Origin: Cherax quadricarinatus
Lineage: Eukaryota > Arthropoda > Malacostraca > Decapoda > Parastacidae
Reading direction: 5' to 3'
Length of the DNA stretch: 64,000 nucleotides
Assembly: GCF_038502225.1 (NCBI RefSeq)
Contig: NC_091300.1
Location: forward strand, 43,879,688 to 43,943,687
Shown: positions 10,789 to 22,980 of the stretch, piece after piece
Layout of the letters: every line of letters begins with the position of its first letter
How positions within the stretch are numbered: position 1 is the stretch's first letter
Made by a program: the position numbers and the translations under genes
Notes under the pieces: model-generated
Databases searched by the model: none
The model's input: only the letters and a program-made list of their open reading frames with translations
Told to the model about the DNA's origin: nothing

Positions 10789-12732
10789 TCATCTCATTAA
10801 CTGGCTTCCCTGCCAGTTCTCTGTCCCACTGAACCCGTTCAGGAAGTTCCTCATTCTTGTGTAGTCCCCTTTCTTGTAGTTTGGCTTCATTCGTCCTGGC
10901 CTTCCTGCTTCTCCCTCCACTTGTAGCTCTACTGTGTATTCGAAGCTTAAAACCACATGGTCACTGGCCCCAAGGGGTCTTTCATATGTGATGTCCTCGA
11001 TATCTGCACTACTCAAGGTGAATACTAAGTCTAGCCTTGCTGGTTCATCCTCTCCTCTCTCTCTTGTAGTGTCCCCTACGTGTTGGTACATGAAGTTTTC
11101 CAGTACCACCTCCATCATCTTAGCCCTCCATGTATCTTGGCCCCCATGCGGGTCCAAGTTCTCCCAATCGATCTCCTTGTGGTTAAAGTCACCCATTATC
11201 AGGAGCTTTGCCCTGCATGCATGAGCTCTTCTGGCCACTCTAGCCAGTGTGTCAACCATCGCTCTATTGCTCTCATCATACTCTTGCCTTGGCCTCCTGC
11301 TGTTCTGTGGTGGGTTATACATCACTGCTATTACCACCTTGGGACCTCCAGAGTGAAGCGTTCCCGCTATGTAATCACTTTCTTCTCCGCTGTCTCCTCT
11401 CTCCAGCTCATCAAAATTCCAGCGATTTTTGATCAGCAATGCCACTCCTCCACCCCCCCTGTTCCCTCTGTCTTTCCTCAGGATTTGGTATCCTGTTGGA
11501 AAGATGGCATCTGTTATCATACCTGTAAGCTTGGTTTCTGTGAGAGCTATGATGTCAGGTGATGCTTCTTTGACTCTTTCATGCCACTCCTCCCACTTAT
11601 TTGTTATACCATCAGCGTTTGTATACCATACCTTCAGTTTCCTTTCCATCACTGTGGTTTGTGGGGCCTGTGAGGGTGGGAGACCTGGTGGCATACTGTG
11701 GGATTCTATAGCTCGGTGTTGGGTGGAGGCTGTGGGTATGGATTGTAGTGTGTGTTGGGATGGTGTGATAGGTTGTATGGTTCTGAGAATAGTTGTGTGT
11801 GTGCTTGCACTTGCTGTTCTGTTCTGCTGACTGACCTCTGCTGGTTCCATCCTTGTCTCTTTTCCTAGCTCCTTTCGCTTTTTTGTCCTCTCCCTCAGCT
11901 GCTGTCGTTCTGATTGTGTTCTGTCTCTGTCTAGGAACACCCTCTTGTACTCTTCTGAGTATTTCAATCGTGGTTTCTCTTGGAGGATCCTGTTCCGAAC
12001 TGTTTCCGTCCTGAGAATCAGCTTGATTGGTCGGTTTCTCCCCTTCGAGTACCCCCCTGTTCTCTGAAAATTTACAATCTCGTCCATCTCTTCACCTATT
12101 TCCATGATGATTTTCACAATCTCCTTACTTTCTTCCTGCTGCCTTTCAGTGTGTGTCCTTTCCTCTCTCTCCCGAAGCCCATGGATAAACACTGATTTTG
12201 CCCTTTCCTCCTCCCATTGCCTCACCCTCTGTGACTCTGGATCCTGCCTGTATGTGGTCAGTTTCTCCCTTGATTTCTCCAGTGGGTCTTGATAGCATGG
12301 TTGTGCCTCAGCGTTCGACCTATCACCCTCTCCATCTGCAACCAGCTGTTCTTCCCTTTCACTCCTTGGCTTTTTTTGGCAGGTTGATATGACCTTAGCA
12401 TAATTCATAATTCCTTCCTTCCTGTTCGGCCTCACAGCTTCATATGCTGTGTCTTCTCTGGTCACTGCCCCTGTAACTCGCTTCAGCCTATTTATCTCAA
12501 CTTCTAGGACCCTTATCTTGGCTACTGCAGTTTCGACTTGTGCCTCCCAATTCTTTGTCTCCTTCTCCAACCTCTTTTCCAATTTCACAGAGAGCTCTTT
12601 CTCCATTTTTTCAGAAAACTCCTCTAATTTTCTCTCCCACTCTTGTTCCATCCCTTTCCACTGCTCCTCCATCCACTCCTCCCTACCAGAACCATTCTCA
12701 TCTGATCCTTGGTTCCTGCGAGTCCCCACCAT
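10789..12732 (-). CDS. LINE A ORF1-endonuclease fusion frame
   Basis: Read from the ATG at 12732 (MVGTRRNQG), which follows a poly-A run in the sense strand, this gives 647 codons. The frame stays open upstream to 13077 but only through low-complexity Ser/Leu/Pro codons of the CT-rich leader, so I reject that extension. Residues 20-100 are a Glu/Lys coiled coil ([18 protein letters not shown] type). Residues about 180-260 form the ORF1 RNA-binding-like part ([20 protein letters not shown]). From about 366 comes an APE endonuclease: [40 protein letters not shown] (about 514), LDLVFT and [10 protein letters not shown] (about 589). The catalytic Glu, Asp and His positions look present. The frame ends 80 bp before the RT frame because of a frameshift near 10835. 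Confidence 0.85.
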   Translation of the reverse strand: MVGTRRNQGSDENGSGREEWMEEQWKGMEQEWERKLEEFSEKMEKELSVKLEKRLEKETKNWEAQVETAVAKIRVLEVEINRLKRVTGAVTREDTAYEAVRPNRKEGIMNYAKVISTCQKKPRSEREEQLVADGEGDRSNAEAQPCYQDPLEKSREKLTTYRQDPESQRVRQWEEERAKSVFIHGLREREERTHTERQQEESKEIVKIIMEIGEEMDEIVNFQRTGGYSKGRNRPIKLILRTETVRNRILQEKPRLKYSEEYKRVFLDRDRTQSERQQLRERTKKRKELGKETRMEPAEVSQQNRTASASTHTTILRTIQPITPSQHTLQSIPTASTQHRAIESHSMPPGLPPSQAPQTTVMERKLKVWYTNADGITNKWEEWHERVKEASPDIIALTETKLTGMITDAIFPTGYQILRKDRGNRGGGGVALLIKNRWNFDELERGDSGEESDYIAGTLHSGGPKVVIAVMYNPPQNSRRPRQEYDESNRAMVDTLARVARRAHACRAKLLIMGDFNHKEIDWENLDPHGGQDTWRAKMMEVVLENFMYQHVGDTTRERGEDEPARLDLVFTLSSADIEDITYERPLGASDHVVLSFEYTVELQVEGEAGRPGRMKPNYKKGDYTRMRNFLNGFSGTENWQGSQLMR

Positions 12733-13440
<708 letters not shown>

Positions 13441-13529
13441 GCGAGGTTCAGATGGTCAGTTCACAGGATGGAGTGAAATCCTGTGTATGTGTGTGTTTGC
13501 GTGTTTACTACAGCTTACAAGTGCTTGTT

Positions 13530-13581
<52 letters not shown>
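13530..13581. repeat. (GT)n microsatellite
   Basis: About 50 bp of pure GT, 90 bp past the 5' end of LINE A copy 6 and just left of the BEL/Pao insertion. Confidence 0.93.
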
Positions 13582-13591
13582 TGTGCCCCCA

Positions 13592-14619
13592 TGTGAAAAT
13601 TTGTGTGGACTGCCTCCAAGTGAGTTGCCTACCCTGGCAAACTCTGTTGACACCGAGCTCTGAGGTGGGTACCTCAGCCTCACAAGTGGCTTATAGGACA
13701 GATTTTCACAAATGATTGGTGTTACAAGAAAACTCGCCTGCATGCACATATAAAGGACTAACTTACTTGGTGTTGCAGCATATATCCTGATCTTCACTTC
13801 CCTAAGTTTAGCCTTAGTCCCTTTGGACTTCCTCTCAGAAACCACGTGCAACCGGGAGCCTTAATTCCTGCAATATTCAATCGTAATTAATGTCCTGCCT
13901 GCACCTCAGAAATTCCTATATCCAAGAGGGTATGTATCCCCTAGTACAACTATGCAGACTCAGACACTAGCTTCCAGACTGCTCTGTGACACTGGTACTT
14001 ACTGGGCATGCTCAACCTGTTGCAACTGGGCCCACAGATCAACTCACTCACAATCTCCCCAGACACTGGGCAGTAATCTACGAGAAACAGTGGAGGTTTT
14101 GTCTTACTGTATGGGCCTGACGGAGGAGGCCATCTATGGTACATCGAGGTGCCTCTACCAGATTTCCCCAGGTCTCAGATGTGAAGACACGTGGGGGGCG
14201 CCGTCTGCTGATCATGGCACGTGTTGTCCAGATGGTGTCTGTCTTAAGAAGGACGCTATTGTCTTTTAGACCCGCGCCTCGTCATTCAAGCTAGGGCTGC
14301 CAGTTCTCCCTAGCTAACTTATCCTAGTGTTTGCCTACATTATCGGCCTATTACTACCTATGTTAAGGTCTTAGGTCTACATTATTATTATCTACAGTTG
14401 CCTTAGTAACCTAATATTAATATACTAACAGTAAAACTACCTACTCCTTCCCTGAAGAATAAATCTATAAATTAAATACATGCCTACCAAGAATCCATCG
14501 CCAACCAGAGAGAATGCTTTCATGTTTGGGTGGGGTATAAGGGCCATCCAGCTCAGCCGTCCCGTACGGCCATGCTGGATCTGTCCTGTGGAACTTTAGG
14601 GACCAAATAAATTTCCACA
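13592..14619 (-). repeat. 3' LTR of BEL/Pao element
   Basis: 1028 bp, matching 21026-22044. It is preceded in sense by a short purine-rich tract (14620-14629 read on minus, GGCGGGAGGA), a plausible polypurine tract. Confidence 0.93.
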
Positions 14620-14706
14620 TCCTCCCGCCGGCGAAAGTAGGTGCTAAGTCTAGATCAAGTCTGCCTCCCGCAGGCCCTCCCAGTGGGCCCTGGACTTGAG
14701 CACCGT

Positions 14707-15426
14707 TCAACGGGTCGTCCAGCCGCTCAGCTCGGTCAGCCTCTGGTCTAATTTCTCATGTCCCGGTCCCACCGTGTGGACCTCGAGAGGTAAAAGTCTG
14801 TTGATGGGTCTTATAGTCTCGACATCATTCATTCTCACCTTCACCATTCTCAACCGCCCAGCCTTGTCTGGGTGGGTTGGCACTACCAGGCCAAGAGGCC
14901 AGTATGCCCGGGGCGCCTCGGATTCTACTAGCACCAGGTCCCCTTCACTTAGCATCATCTTATTTGCCTCGGGGTCGGCACCATAGAAATGTTCCCGCAA
15001 GGTTGTCAAGTAATCCCTGCGCCACACCTGGTTCCATTTGTCCAGGATGTTCACCAGTCTGTTGTGACTCCTGTGCAGTTCTTCATTGATGGGGGGACCA
15101 TCTGGCCCATAATAATCCAGCTCCTTGGAAGACTGACTCAAAATTGCAGGGAAGGGCTCAATCCTCCTTCCAAACAGCATGTGATTGGGGGTGAGAGCTT
15201 CCTGCTCATCAATCCCATTTTGTACGTAGGTCCGAGGCCTGTTATTGACTCTTGCCTCTATCTCAACTAACACTGTCCTCAGTTCATCAAAGCACGCTCT
15301 CCTGCCGTGCAAGACCTTCCGAATGCACCTTTTGACTGTGCCCACCATGTGTTCATAGAATCCCTCTTGCCAAGGCGCCCTGGGAGCTATGAACCTCCAC
15401 TCGCACTCTATTCTCTTCAGGTGTTC
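14707..15426 (-). pseudogene. BEL/Pao integrase C-terminal part after premature stop
   Basis: Same reading frame as the gag-pol ORF upstream, separated from it only by the TGA at 15427-15429. It encodes the end of the integrase core, with the APWQEGFYEHM motif that holds the third catalytic acid, then the basic C-terminal domain usual in BEL/Pao (LTPNHMLFGR; GDLVLVESEAPRAYWPLG). The frame ends at 14707. Without readthrough this part would not be made, so an encoded integrase would lack its catalytic Glu. Confidence 0.9.
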
Positions 15427-18400
15427 TCATACTTCTCCGTAGTCCCTAAGATTCCTGAAAACTTTATTGGCCGCCCTAAAGCTTGTGCCATTGTCCGAGA
15501 TAATCAATCGCAGGCACGAGAATCTGGCTGTAAACCTCCTGAACAGCTTCACGAAAGTCTCTGTTGACATATCTTCTGCCAACTCTAAATGCACCGCTTG
15601 AGTAGTGGCACAAGTAAACAGGCAGACATATACCTTCTGAGGGCCCACCCTATCGTCTCCTGGGTTCTTCAATGTGATAGCCCCAGTATAGTCTATTCCC
15701 ACAGTCTCAAAGGGCCTGTCACTATGTACCCACTCCTGAGGCAGCGGTGGTGGACCTGGGTATGGTAGGGTCCTCCCATCATACCGCCGGCAGACCGTGC
15801 AACTCTTTAGCACCCTTTTGACGGCAGCTCGACCCTTCAGTACCCAGTAATTCTGACGTAGGCAGGTGAGGGTATCTCCAAACCCCCCATGTAAGGTCCT
15901 CTGATGGGCATCTTGTATCAATAGCTCAGTCGCCCATCCCTCCTTTCCCAGTAGCACGGGATGTTTGGCCCCATAGCTGAGCTCAGAGTTTTGTATTCTT
16001 CCCCTGCATCTTATTAGCCCTGCATGATCTAGGAACAATCCCAATGAGTGAACCAATTTGCTGTTCCCTGAGTCGTCGTTGTTGGACACGTGTCCTGACG
16101 CCATAACCTGCTGCCTGGTCGCAAGTACTTCCAGCACTCCTGGAAACCTCTTCCTTTGGTACTGCCTTATCCAATATTCTCTGGGACCCACGAGAGACAA
16201 CTGTCGACCTTGGCTTACCTTGTCATGCAGCTTCCTCACAAATCGAAATACCATTTCCGTTACTCCTATAAATTTCCTCCATGAGGAGTAGCGCCTGGGG
16301 TCAAATAATTCAGTGTCGGGTTCCCCCGCAAAGTGTACTATGCTGCTGGTTGTCTCCACGAATTTCTGCTCCGGCCAGCAATCCCTTGCCGGTAACCAGT
16401 CTGGGCCTTTGAACCAAATCTCGCTTTTACTCAGCTTTTTGTGTGTCACCCCTCGGCTTATCAGGTCGGCTGGGTTTTGATCTGTAGGCACATACAGAAT
16501 TGTTGATGTTGACTGTAGTTCACGTATCTCCTTTACCCGATTCCTGACATAGGGGAGCTTAGACCTGTCGTTCTGGACCCACTGCAAGGCCACCTCCGAG
16601 TCTGTCCATACATAGGTGTGTGTCACCCTCAGATTACTCAACACCTCCTCTACGTACTTACCCAGTCTTGCTCCCAGCAACATCGCCGTGAGCTCTAGCT
16701 TTGGGATCGAGCAATCCTTCAGGGGTGTCACCCGCGCACGACTGGTGACCAGATTGACTTGGTCCCCGGCCACCAAATACGCTACTGCCCCATAGGCCCT
16801 GGAGGAGGCATCACAGAAGACGTGCAAGTCATAATCCCGCCCGGTACACCCGATGGACCTGGGGAATGTGAACTCATGCAATTCCGCTAGGTCTTTGCTA
16901 ACCAGATCCCACTCCTGGCAGACTGTTTCTGGCAGTGGGTCGTCCCAACCTAGGTTCAGCTCCCAGGTCTGTTGCACTAGCATCCTCCCTCGAATGGTGA
17001 TGGGTGTCAACAAGCCCAAAGGATCGAAGGCAGTCTGTACTTTGCTCAGCAAAGACCTCCTGGTCAGCTTCCCTTCCCCATCAGGTTTCCTCTTTAGCCT
17101 AAGTCTGTCTTCCTCGATTTCCCACTCCAGTCCCAACACCGATGTTACCTCAGGTACTGAGTAGCCAGCATAGTCACGTTCCACCGTGCCCTGCAACGTT
17201 GGATTGTTTGTCACCCATTCTCTCAATGGCATGTTAGCCGAGATCATCTCCTGAATAGACTCTCGGTAAATGTCCATCAACAGCCTTTCATCTGAGGTGG
17301 TACCTTGCATGTTGTCTACATAAAATAGGGTCTTCAGTAATTCTTTAAGCGGGCTGTTACAGTTCACAAGGTGGTAGTCTATGGTAGCCTGTAATAAGAA
17401 TGGTGAACTATTGGCTCCAAACAACACTGCCCTGAATCTGTAGGTATCATACCCTCGCTTGGGCACCTCCCTGTTAGCCAACCACAAGAACCTTGTGTAG
17501 TCCCTGTCTTGTGGCTGCAACCCAATACATAGGAAGGCTTTGCTAATGTCTGCCGCATAGGCGTACTGTTCTATCCTGAATCTCAACAACACATCTGCTA
17601 ATTTCTGCGTCAGGGAGGGCCCTGTGAGCAGACAGTCGTTCAACGATGGCTCTCGGGGACTCGCCTGCGAGCTGCAGTTGAAGACTACTCTGATGGGAGT
17701 GGTTACCGACTCCTTGGTGACTGCCATGTGTGGAAGATAATGGGTGTTTTCCCCAGGGCTGGCACTGGGCACTTTCTCAATGAACCCAAGGGCCAGCTGT
17801 TCCTTAATAATATCATCATATTTCTCCACCAGACCCTTCTTGGTCAGGCTGTTCACCAATGAATTCAACTGACCCCGTGCCTTCTTGAAATTAGTGGGCA
17901 GCATTGGGTGTCTCGGTTTCCATGGGAGTCGCACCCAGTACTGCCCGTCCCTGAACTGCACATGGTTCAAGTAAACTCGATATGTCTCTTCGTGTTCGGG
18001 GGGCTGCTGGTCACCTTTAATCCCTACTACATCCAGGTCCCATAGTTTATGGACCGGCTCACTGTCGGATATGCCAACTTGTGTCTCTGACAGACCTTCG
18101 TGCACACCAATCCGCATCACCAGTACAGCCTCAGTCGCTGTAATACCAGAGCCCTCCTTTCCCGGGGTCGCAGGGAAGTGAGCTGGTACTCTGCCTCCTA
18201 CGATGTACCCCGCTGGAGTCCTGTACAGGCCAACCCCCTCCTTGATAACCCTTCTCGTAGACACGAACTCGTCTATGTAATCCCCTCCTACCAAGATTCC
18301 TACATTACTAACGTTGTCTGTAGCAATGTCTGGTTCTGCTAGCTTCACACCCAACTCCCTCAAACGTTTGACTGCTGCAGCCAGTCCCTTAGTGGTAATG

Positions 18401-20091
18401 ATATTGGGCAGCCTCTTCACTATCAAGGCTGAAATTTCCCGTCGATGCCCGGCTAACCTGACCGTCACATTGACTACTGGATAAGACCTGCGTGGGACTT
18501 CCCCACCAAACCCTTCCACCTTCATGTCAACTTTACCAACTGTCTCCAGCTTCAATCTAGTTGCTAGACTCTCCACTATGAAGGATCTCTGTGCCCCACT
18601 GTCGAAGAACAAACGGGTCATTTCAGAATTCTTCCCGTTCGCAACCACCGCCATTCTGGTGGGCAAGGCCACCGAACCTTGAAACTGCTCACCAGAACAA
18701 ATTCTCGGTGCCGTACTCGCCACACTCATCACTACTTCAGACTTCTTCTTGCTCCCCGCCCTTTCTCGCGGTTTGCTCTCCTTAACTTGTGCTAATCTGG
18801 CGTCATTAGGACACAGTGCACTGTGGTGCTTACCCTTCCAGCAGCCCCGACACTCCCTGAGTTGGGCATTACAGTCCCTGGCAAAATGTTCTCCACAACA
18901 CTTGAAACAAAGTCTCAACTCCCTTAGTCGTTGAACCCTTTGGTTATAGGTGGTGAAGCTTGAACACCCTGAACTAGCATGTTCTTCTTCACAAAACGTG
19001 CACCGTCTCTTACTGGCCGCTTGAATGACTTCTCCCTTGGCTCTGGGGGTGGAGGACTTGTCCTGGGCATATGAGCCAACCCTAGTAGGAGGTGGTTTAG
19101 CTTTATCTCTCGAGTATCTGGAGGGGTTGATCGATTCCACCTTGGTCGGCAATTTCTCCCCCCGACCTATGCTCAGGTGAGACACGAGATCTCCCAACCC
19201 CTCAACGATCTGTTGTATTGTGAACCGGTTCGTCCGATATTTTAAGTGCAGCTCGTGCACTGTGGTGCCAGCCAGTTTCCTCTGAATCACCTGACTGATG
19301 AACCATTCCGACTTACCCCAATCATGTAAATCTTTAAGACTATTTGTCAAACTCATAACTTCGATTCGGAACTTCTCTAGGCTCTGACGGTCATGGCGAC
19401 AAGCCTCTAGATCCAACAACCGATAAAATATAGCTACCTTTATCTCCTCAGTGTTGCCAAACGTGTCCTTTAATTGGTCTTTGGCATGTTGGTAATTGGT
19501 GTCGGTGGTTTGGTAATGCCGGACCAAGTCCAAGGCTTTACCCTTGAGCTGTGAACGTAAATATTGTAATTTGACGGCATCTGACAAATCGTCTCTGTCA
19601 TCTATCTGGGCTTTAAACTGATCCCAGAAAGCAATGTACTCTGTTAAGGTTCCGTCGAACGTTGGTAAATTCAACTGGGGCAATCTGGGCAACACATTAA
19701 CAGGCGTGCTGTTGTTCGTGTTCCTTGAAACATTTGCTCCCCCTGCTGTACCGGCCTTCAAAGTTTTTATTAACTGCCTGCAGAGTCTCATCTCTGCTTT
19801 ACACTCTGCCCTTCGTTCATCATAGTCCGTCCGTGCTACTTCGACTGTATATTCAGACTCACCTGTAGTATAGGCCTCTGTCTCATAAAGGATAAATGAT
19901 CTCTCAAAGGCCTCCAGTCTTTGCTCCAAAGGTTTCAGGCAACTCTCTAGTTCCTCCCAGTCTACATCTGGATCTTGCCTGACCGTACGACACTCCTCAC
20001 ATGCTTTGCTCAGGCGCCCCTTATAGGCTCCCATAGACCGCTTTAACTGACTTAGAGCTGGGACAGCTGGTACTGCATCTTCACCTACCAT
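15427..20091 (-). CDS. BEL/Pao gag-pol polyprotein, truncated in integrase
   Basis: 1554 codons. Residues 1-115 are a coiled N-terminus (DUF1759-type gag; LPTFDGTLTEYIAFWDQF near 145). Cys-rich knuckles follow near 355-425 (CTFCEEEHASSGC; LCFKCCGEHFARDC; CRGCWKGKHHSALC). The aspartic protease has FFDSGAQ with Asp497. The RT palm contains YAADISKAF and the box FYVDNMQ with Asp926-Asn927, where YVDD is the usual form. RNase H has FCDASSRAYG, KLELTAM and WTDSEVALQW. The integrase has its HHCC finger (HQRTLHGG; CTVCRRY) and core acids Asp1467 (GIDYTG) and Asp1533 (SDNGTS), then a TGA. The start ATG at 20091 is supported by the gag-like N-terminus and by stop codons upstream. It is translated as one polyprotein in the family. 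Confidence 0.93.
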   Translation of the reverse strand: MVGEDAVPAVPALSQLKRSMGAYKGRLSKACEECRTVRQDPDVDWEELESCLKPLEQRLEAFERSFILYETEAYTTGESEYTVEVARTDYDERRAECKAEMRLCRQLIKTLKAGTAGGANVSRNTNNSTPVNVLPRLPQLNLPTFDGTLTEYIAFWDQFKAQIDDRDDLSDAVKLQYLRSQLKGKALDLVRHYQTTDTNYQHAKDQLKDTFGNTEEIKVAIFYRLLDLEACRHDRQSLEKFRIEVMSLTNSLKDLHDWGKSEWFISQVIQRKLAGTTVHELHLKYRTNRFTIQQIVEGLGDLVSHLSIGRGEKLPTKVESINPSRYSRDKAKPPPTRVGSYAQDKSSTPRAKGEVIQAASKRRCTFCEEEHASSGCSSFTTYNQRVQRLRELRLCFKCCGEHFARDCNAQLRECRGCWKGKHHSALCPNDARLAQVKESKPRERAGSKKKSEVVMSVASTAPRICSGEQFQGSVALPTRMAVVANGKNSEMTRLFFDSGAQRSFIVESLATRLKLETVGKVDMKVEGFGGEVPRRSYPVVNVTVRLAGHRREISALIVKRLPNIITTKGLAAAVKRLRELGVKLAEPDIATDNVSNVGILVGGDYIDEFVSTRRVIKEGVGLYRTPAGYIVGGRVPAHFPATPGKEGSGITATEAVLVMRIGVHEGLSETQVGISDSEPVHKLWDLDVVGIKGDQQPPEHEETYRVYLNHVQFRDGQYWVRLPWKPRHPMLPTNFKKARGQLNSLVNSLTKKGLVEKYDDIIKEQLALGFIEKVPSASPGENTHYLPHMAVTKESVTTPIRVVFNCSSQASPREPSLNDCLLTGPSLTQKLADVLLRFRIEQYAYAADISKAFLCIGLQPQDRDYTRFLWLANREVPKRGYDTYRFRAVLFGANSSPFLLQATIDYHLVNCNSPLKELLKTLFYVDNMQGTTSDERLLMDIYRESIQEMISANMPLREWVTNNPTLQGTVERDYAGYSVPEVTSVLGLEWEIEEDRLRLKRKPDGEGKLTRRSLLSKVQTAFDPLGLLTPITIRGRMLVQQTWELNLGWDDPLPETVCQEWDLVSKDLAELHEFTFPRSIGCTGRDYDLHVFCDASSRAYGAVAYLVAGDQVNLVTSRARVTPLKDCSIPKLELTAMLLGARLGKYVEEVLSNLRVTHTYVWTDSEVALQWVQNDRSKLPYVRNRVKEIRELQSTSTILYVPTDQNPADLISRGVTHKKLSKSEIWFKGPDWLPARDCWPEQKFVETTSSIVHFAGEPDTELFDPRRYSSWRKFIGVTEMVFRFVRKLHDKVSQGRQLSLVGPREYWIRQYQRKRFPGVLEVLATRQQVMASGHVSNNDDSGNSKLVHSLGLFLDHAGLIRCRGRIQNSELSYGAKHPVLLGKEGWATELLIQDAHQRTLHGGFGDTLTCLRQNYWVLKGRAAVKRVLKSCTVCRRYDGRTLPYPGPPPLPQEWVHSDRPFETVGIDYTGAITLKNPGDDRVGPQKVYVCLFTCATTQAVHLELAEDMSTETFVKLFRRFTARFSCLRLIISDNGTSFRAANKVFRNLRDYGEV

Positions 20092-21010
20092 AGTTGCGGT
20101 TTAGTTAAGATCATGGTACTAATTTGTACTTCAATTAGCCCACCCCACAGCACGAACGGTATTAGGTGAGAATGAACAAGTCTCAAGGCTTCTCAAGAAG
20201 CTTAACAAATCCCTTTATTATATTGACTCTACTCTGAATCAAAAATGTACACTGTTAGCTTTCAAATCCCAATCAAAATGTGTATCGGTGTGAAAGCTTA
20301 ACCTAGCACTTAACTGTACAATGCCAGCAAATAATTACAGGACTTAACCTAGTCTCAGGTATGATTCACAAATCCCACATTAACATGAATCAAAGACAAT
20401 GAAAATCACACAATAAAAGTGCAGTATACAAATTAAAATCACTTGGTTAACACAAGTAAATTCAACAATTCAACTTGTGAAACAGTAAATAATGTATGTA
20501 AACAGCTTGGCCTAATTGTGCCCAGCTTACTCTGTCTAGCGTGGATGGTTGGATAAGGTAAATCCTAACCAAACTAGTGTGCTATAACTTAAACCTGGCT
20601 TTATAACTCCCTGTAAATAATAACTAGGTTAAATATGTCCTAGCTACTATAACTTTTGTAAATATTGCACAAGCCTAGCCTAACTGTGGCTACCTTGCAA
20701 ATCCACTGTAAGTAATTAACACACAAGTCTCCTACTCTGGATTACTTTTAATCACTGTAAATAATTAAATTCACAAGCTTCTCTAGCCTACCTGGCCTGC
20801 CTGTAAATTACTGCAAATAGCAACTTCTGTGTATTGTCAGCTTGGCCTAGCCTCTGTAACTCTGGGCCTAGAGTGCTAACTTAACCTAACTTTTTTAAAC
20901 TGGTTCCTAACTGTGGCCTAGCTAAGATAGCTTAACCTAACTCTGTTAAACTGGTTCCTAACTGTGGCCTAGCTATGATAGCTTAACCTAGCTATTCCAC
21001 ATCACGGTTT
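20092..21010 (-). other. BEL/Pao untranslated leader, with internal tandem duplication
   Basis: About 0.9 kb between the 5' LTR/primer site and gag, AT-rich, with frequent CTTAACCTA-like words on +. A unit of about 55 bp is repeated in tandem at about 20878-20932 and 20933-20987 (shared GGTTCCTAACTGTGGCC). The long leader may hold packaging signals; that is inference. Confidence 0.7.
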
Positions 21011-21021
21011 TCGAAGGACCA
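21011..21021 (-). promoter_or_regulatory. primer binding site, tRNA-Tyr-like
   Basis: Four bases inside the 5' LTR, the sense strand reads TGGTCCTTCGA, complementary to a tRNA 3' end of ...TCGAAGGA-CCA. From memory, arthropod tRNA-Tyr ends CTCGAAGGA, so tRNA-Tyr is the likely primer for minus-strand DNA synthesis. Confidence 0.7.
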
Positions 21022-21025
21022 CTTT

Positions 21026-22044
21026 TGTGAAAATTTGTGTGGACTGCCTCCAAGTGAGTCGCCTACCCTGGCAAACTCTGTTGACACCGAGCTCTGAGGT
21101 GGGTACCTCAGCCTCACAAGTGGCTTATAGGACAGATTTTCACAAATGATTGGTGTTACAAGAAAACTCGCCTGCATGCACGTATAAAGGACTAACTTAC
21201 TTGGTGTTGCAGCATATATCCTGATCTTCACTTCCCTAAGCTTAGCCTTAGCCCCTTTGGACTTCCTCTCAGAAACCACGTGCAACCGGGAGCCTTAATT
21301 CCTGCAATATTCAATCGTAATTAGTGTCCTGCCTGCACCTCAGAAATTCCTATATCCAAGAGGGTATGTATCCCCTAGTATAACTATGCAGACTCAGACA
21401 TTAGCTTCCAGACTGCTCTGTGACAATGGTACTTACTGGGCATGCTCAACCTGTTGCAACCGGGCCCACAGATCAACTCACTCACAATCTCCCCAGACAC
21501 TGGCCAGTAATCTACGAGAAACAGTGGAGGTTTTGTCTTACTGTATGGGCCTGACAGAGGCCATCTACGGTACATCGAGGTGCCTCTACCAGATTTCCCC
21601 AGGTCTCAGATGTGAAGACACGTGGGGGGCGCCGTCTGCTGATCACGGCACGTGTTGTCCAGGTGTCTGTCTTAAGAAGGACGCTATTGTCTTTTAGACC
21701 CGCACCTCGTCATTCAAGCTAGGGCTGCCAGTTCTCCCTAGCTAACTTATCCTAGTGTTTGCCTACATTATCGGCCTATTACTACCTATGTTAAGGTCTT
21801 AGGTCTACATTATTATCTACAGTTGCCTTAGTAACCTAATATTAATATACTAACAGTAAAATTACCTACTCCTTCCCTGAAGAATAAATCTATAAATTAA
21901 ATACATGCCTACCAAGAATCCATTGCCGACCAGAGAGAATGCTTTCATGTTTGGGTGGGGTATAAGGGCCATCCAGCTCAGCCGTCCCATACGGCCATGC
22001 TGGATCTGTCCTGTGGAACTTTAGGGACCAAATAAATTTCCACA
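21026..22044 (-). repeat. 5' LTR of BEL/Pao element
   Basis: 1019 bp, near-identical to 13592-14619. It should contain the promoter; no convincing TATA box was picked out. Confidence 0.93.
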
Positions 22045-22049
22045 CCCCA

Positions 22050-22980
22050 CTTCTAAGTATTCATACTGCTAATAAATACCGGTAGATACCAGTAATTCTA
22101 AGCTTACCAATACTTGTAACACTTATCGATTCTACTTCTAAAATTCAGAAAGTAGCTAGGCTGTAAATTTTAGCTTGTCTCAGCTTAAGTGTCTGACGTT
22201 ATCCCTCACTACCGCTTTACTCCTTGCACTCTCGTCTATGCTATTTCTACTCTAATTCTGGTAATGGCTTGCAGGAGTGAGTGACCAGTATCTAACAGTG
22301 ATGCAGGACCAGAACTCAATCTTGCAAAATGCAACCTCAACAGGTAAAATACTTGCGCTGACAGCGATGTGATGACAAGTTGCCAGATGCTGATGACGTA
22401 GTCGTCGTACATAGGCCTTCTATCATTATTTTGTAACTCCTTCACTCGTGATGTTTATAACCATATATGCTCATGCATCCCGCGTTCCTCAAGTGATTTC
22501 ACTTTTCACTTATTACAGAATACACTTCACATTCGGTGTTACACTTTATATGTATAATGGCATACAAACTGCTGTGACGTCACTGCTTCAGTAGGCCTAC
22601 TGCCACCTTCCCTTGTTGTATATTTTATTTTTTCTTTCTCCTTTTGCTTATTAACTTTTTCACTCTCAAATTACGGTGCCCCACATTTCACTTATTAACC
22701 AAACGCTGGTAATTCTTGATCACCCGTTTCCACACTCACTTTGATCTTTTTATGTTTGTTTCTGTGTGGCAACAGTGCCTAGTAGATCCACAACGGCTTG
22801 GCACTTTAAAAAAAAAATACTGAATTCAGGTTTCCTCTCGAATTTTTTCAACTAATAACTATAGTTATCACTCGTAGGTTTGTTCACTGACTTTGTCACT
22901 ACCACTGATTACTGCTAGCGGTTATTGCATGCCTCAAAAACACGAAGGTTCTCGGAGCCTTGTGTACCCACGTCTGCACC
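22050..22980. other. intergenic stretch, nothing recognised
   Basis: AT-rich, no ORF above about 70 codons, no repeat recognised. Confidence 0.4.

Larger units (their letters stand above)
13592..22044 (-). mobile_element. BEL/Pao LTR retrotransposon, complete insertion with 5-bp target duplication
   Basis: Sense is the minus strand. LTRs lie at 21026-22044 (5') and 13592-14619 (3'), starting TGTGGAAATTT and ending TTTTCACA in the sense direction. The flanks are CCCCA at 13587-13591 and CCCCA at 22045-22049, a 5-bp duplication normal for this group. By eye the LTRs differ by about 18 substitutions and three short indels over about 1.02 kb, so the insertion is fairly young. The gag-pol polyprotein is in gag-protease-RT-RNase H-integrase order. 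A single in-frame TGA (15427-15429) interrupts the integrase. No env-like ORF. Confidence 0.95.

Noticed and set aside
10177..10800. Plus-strand ORF of 207 codons with hydrophobic segments
   Set aside because: Antisense of the LINE A reverse transcriptase; many similar shadows exist over all minus-strand LINEs.
14707..20091. Endogenous retrovirus with envelope
   Set aside because: Domain order and DUF1759-type gag fit BEL/Pao. There is no third ORF between integrase and 3' LTR with signal peptide or membrane segment.
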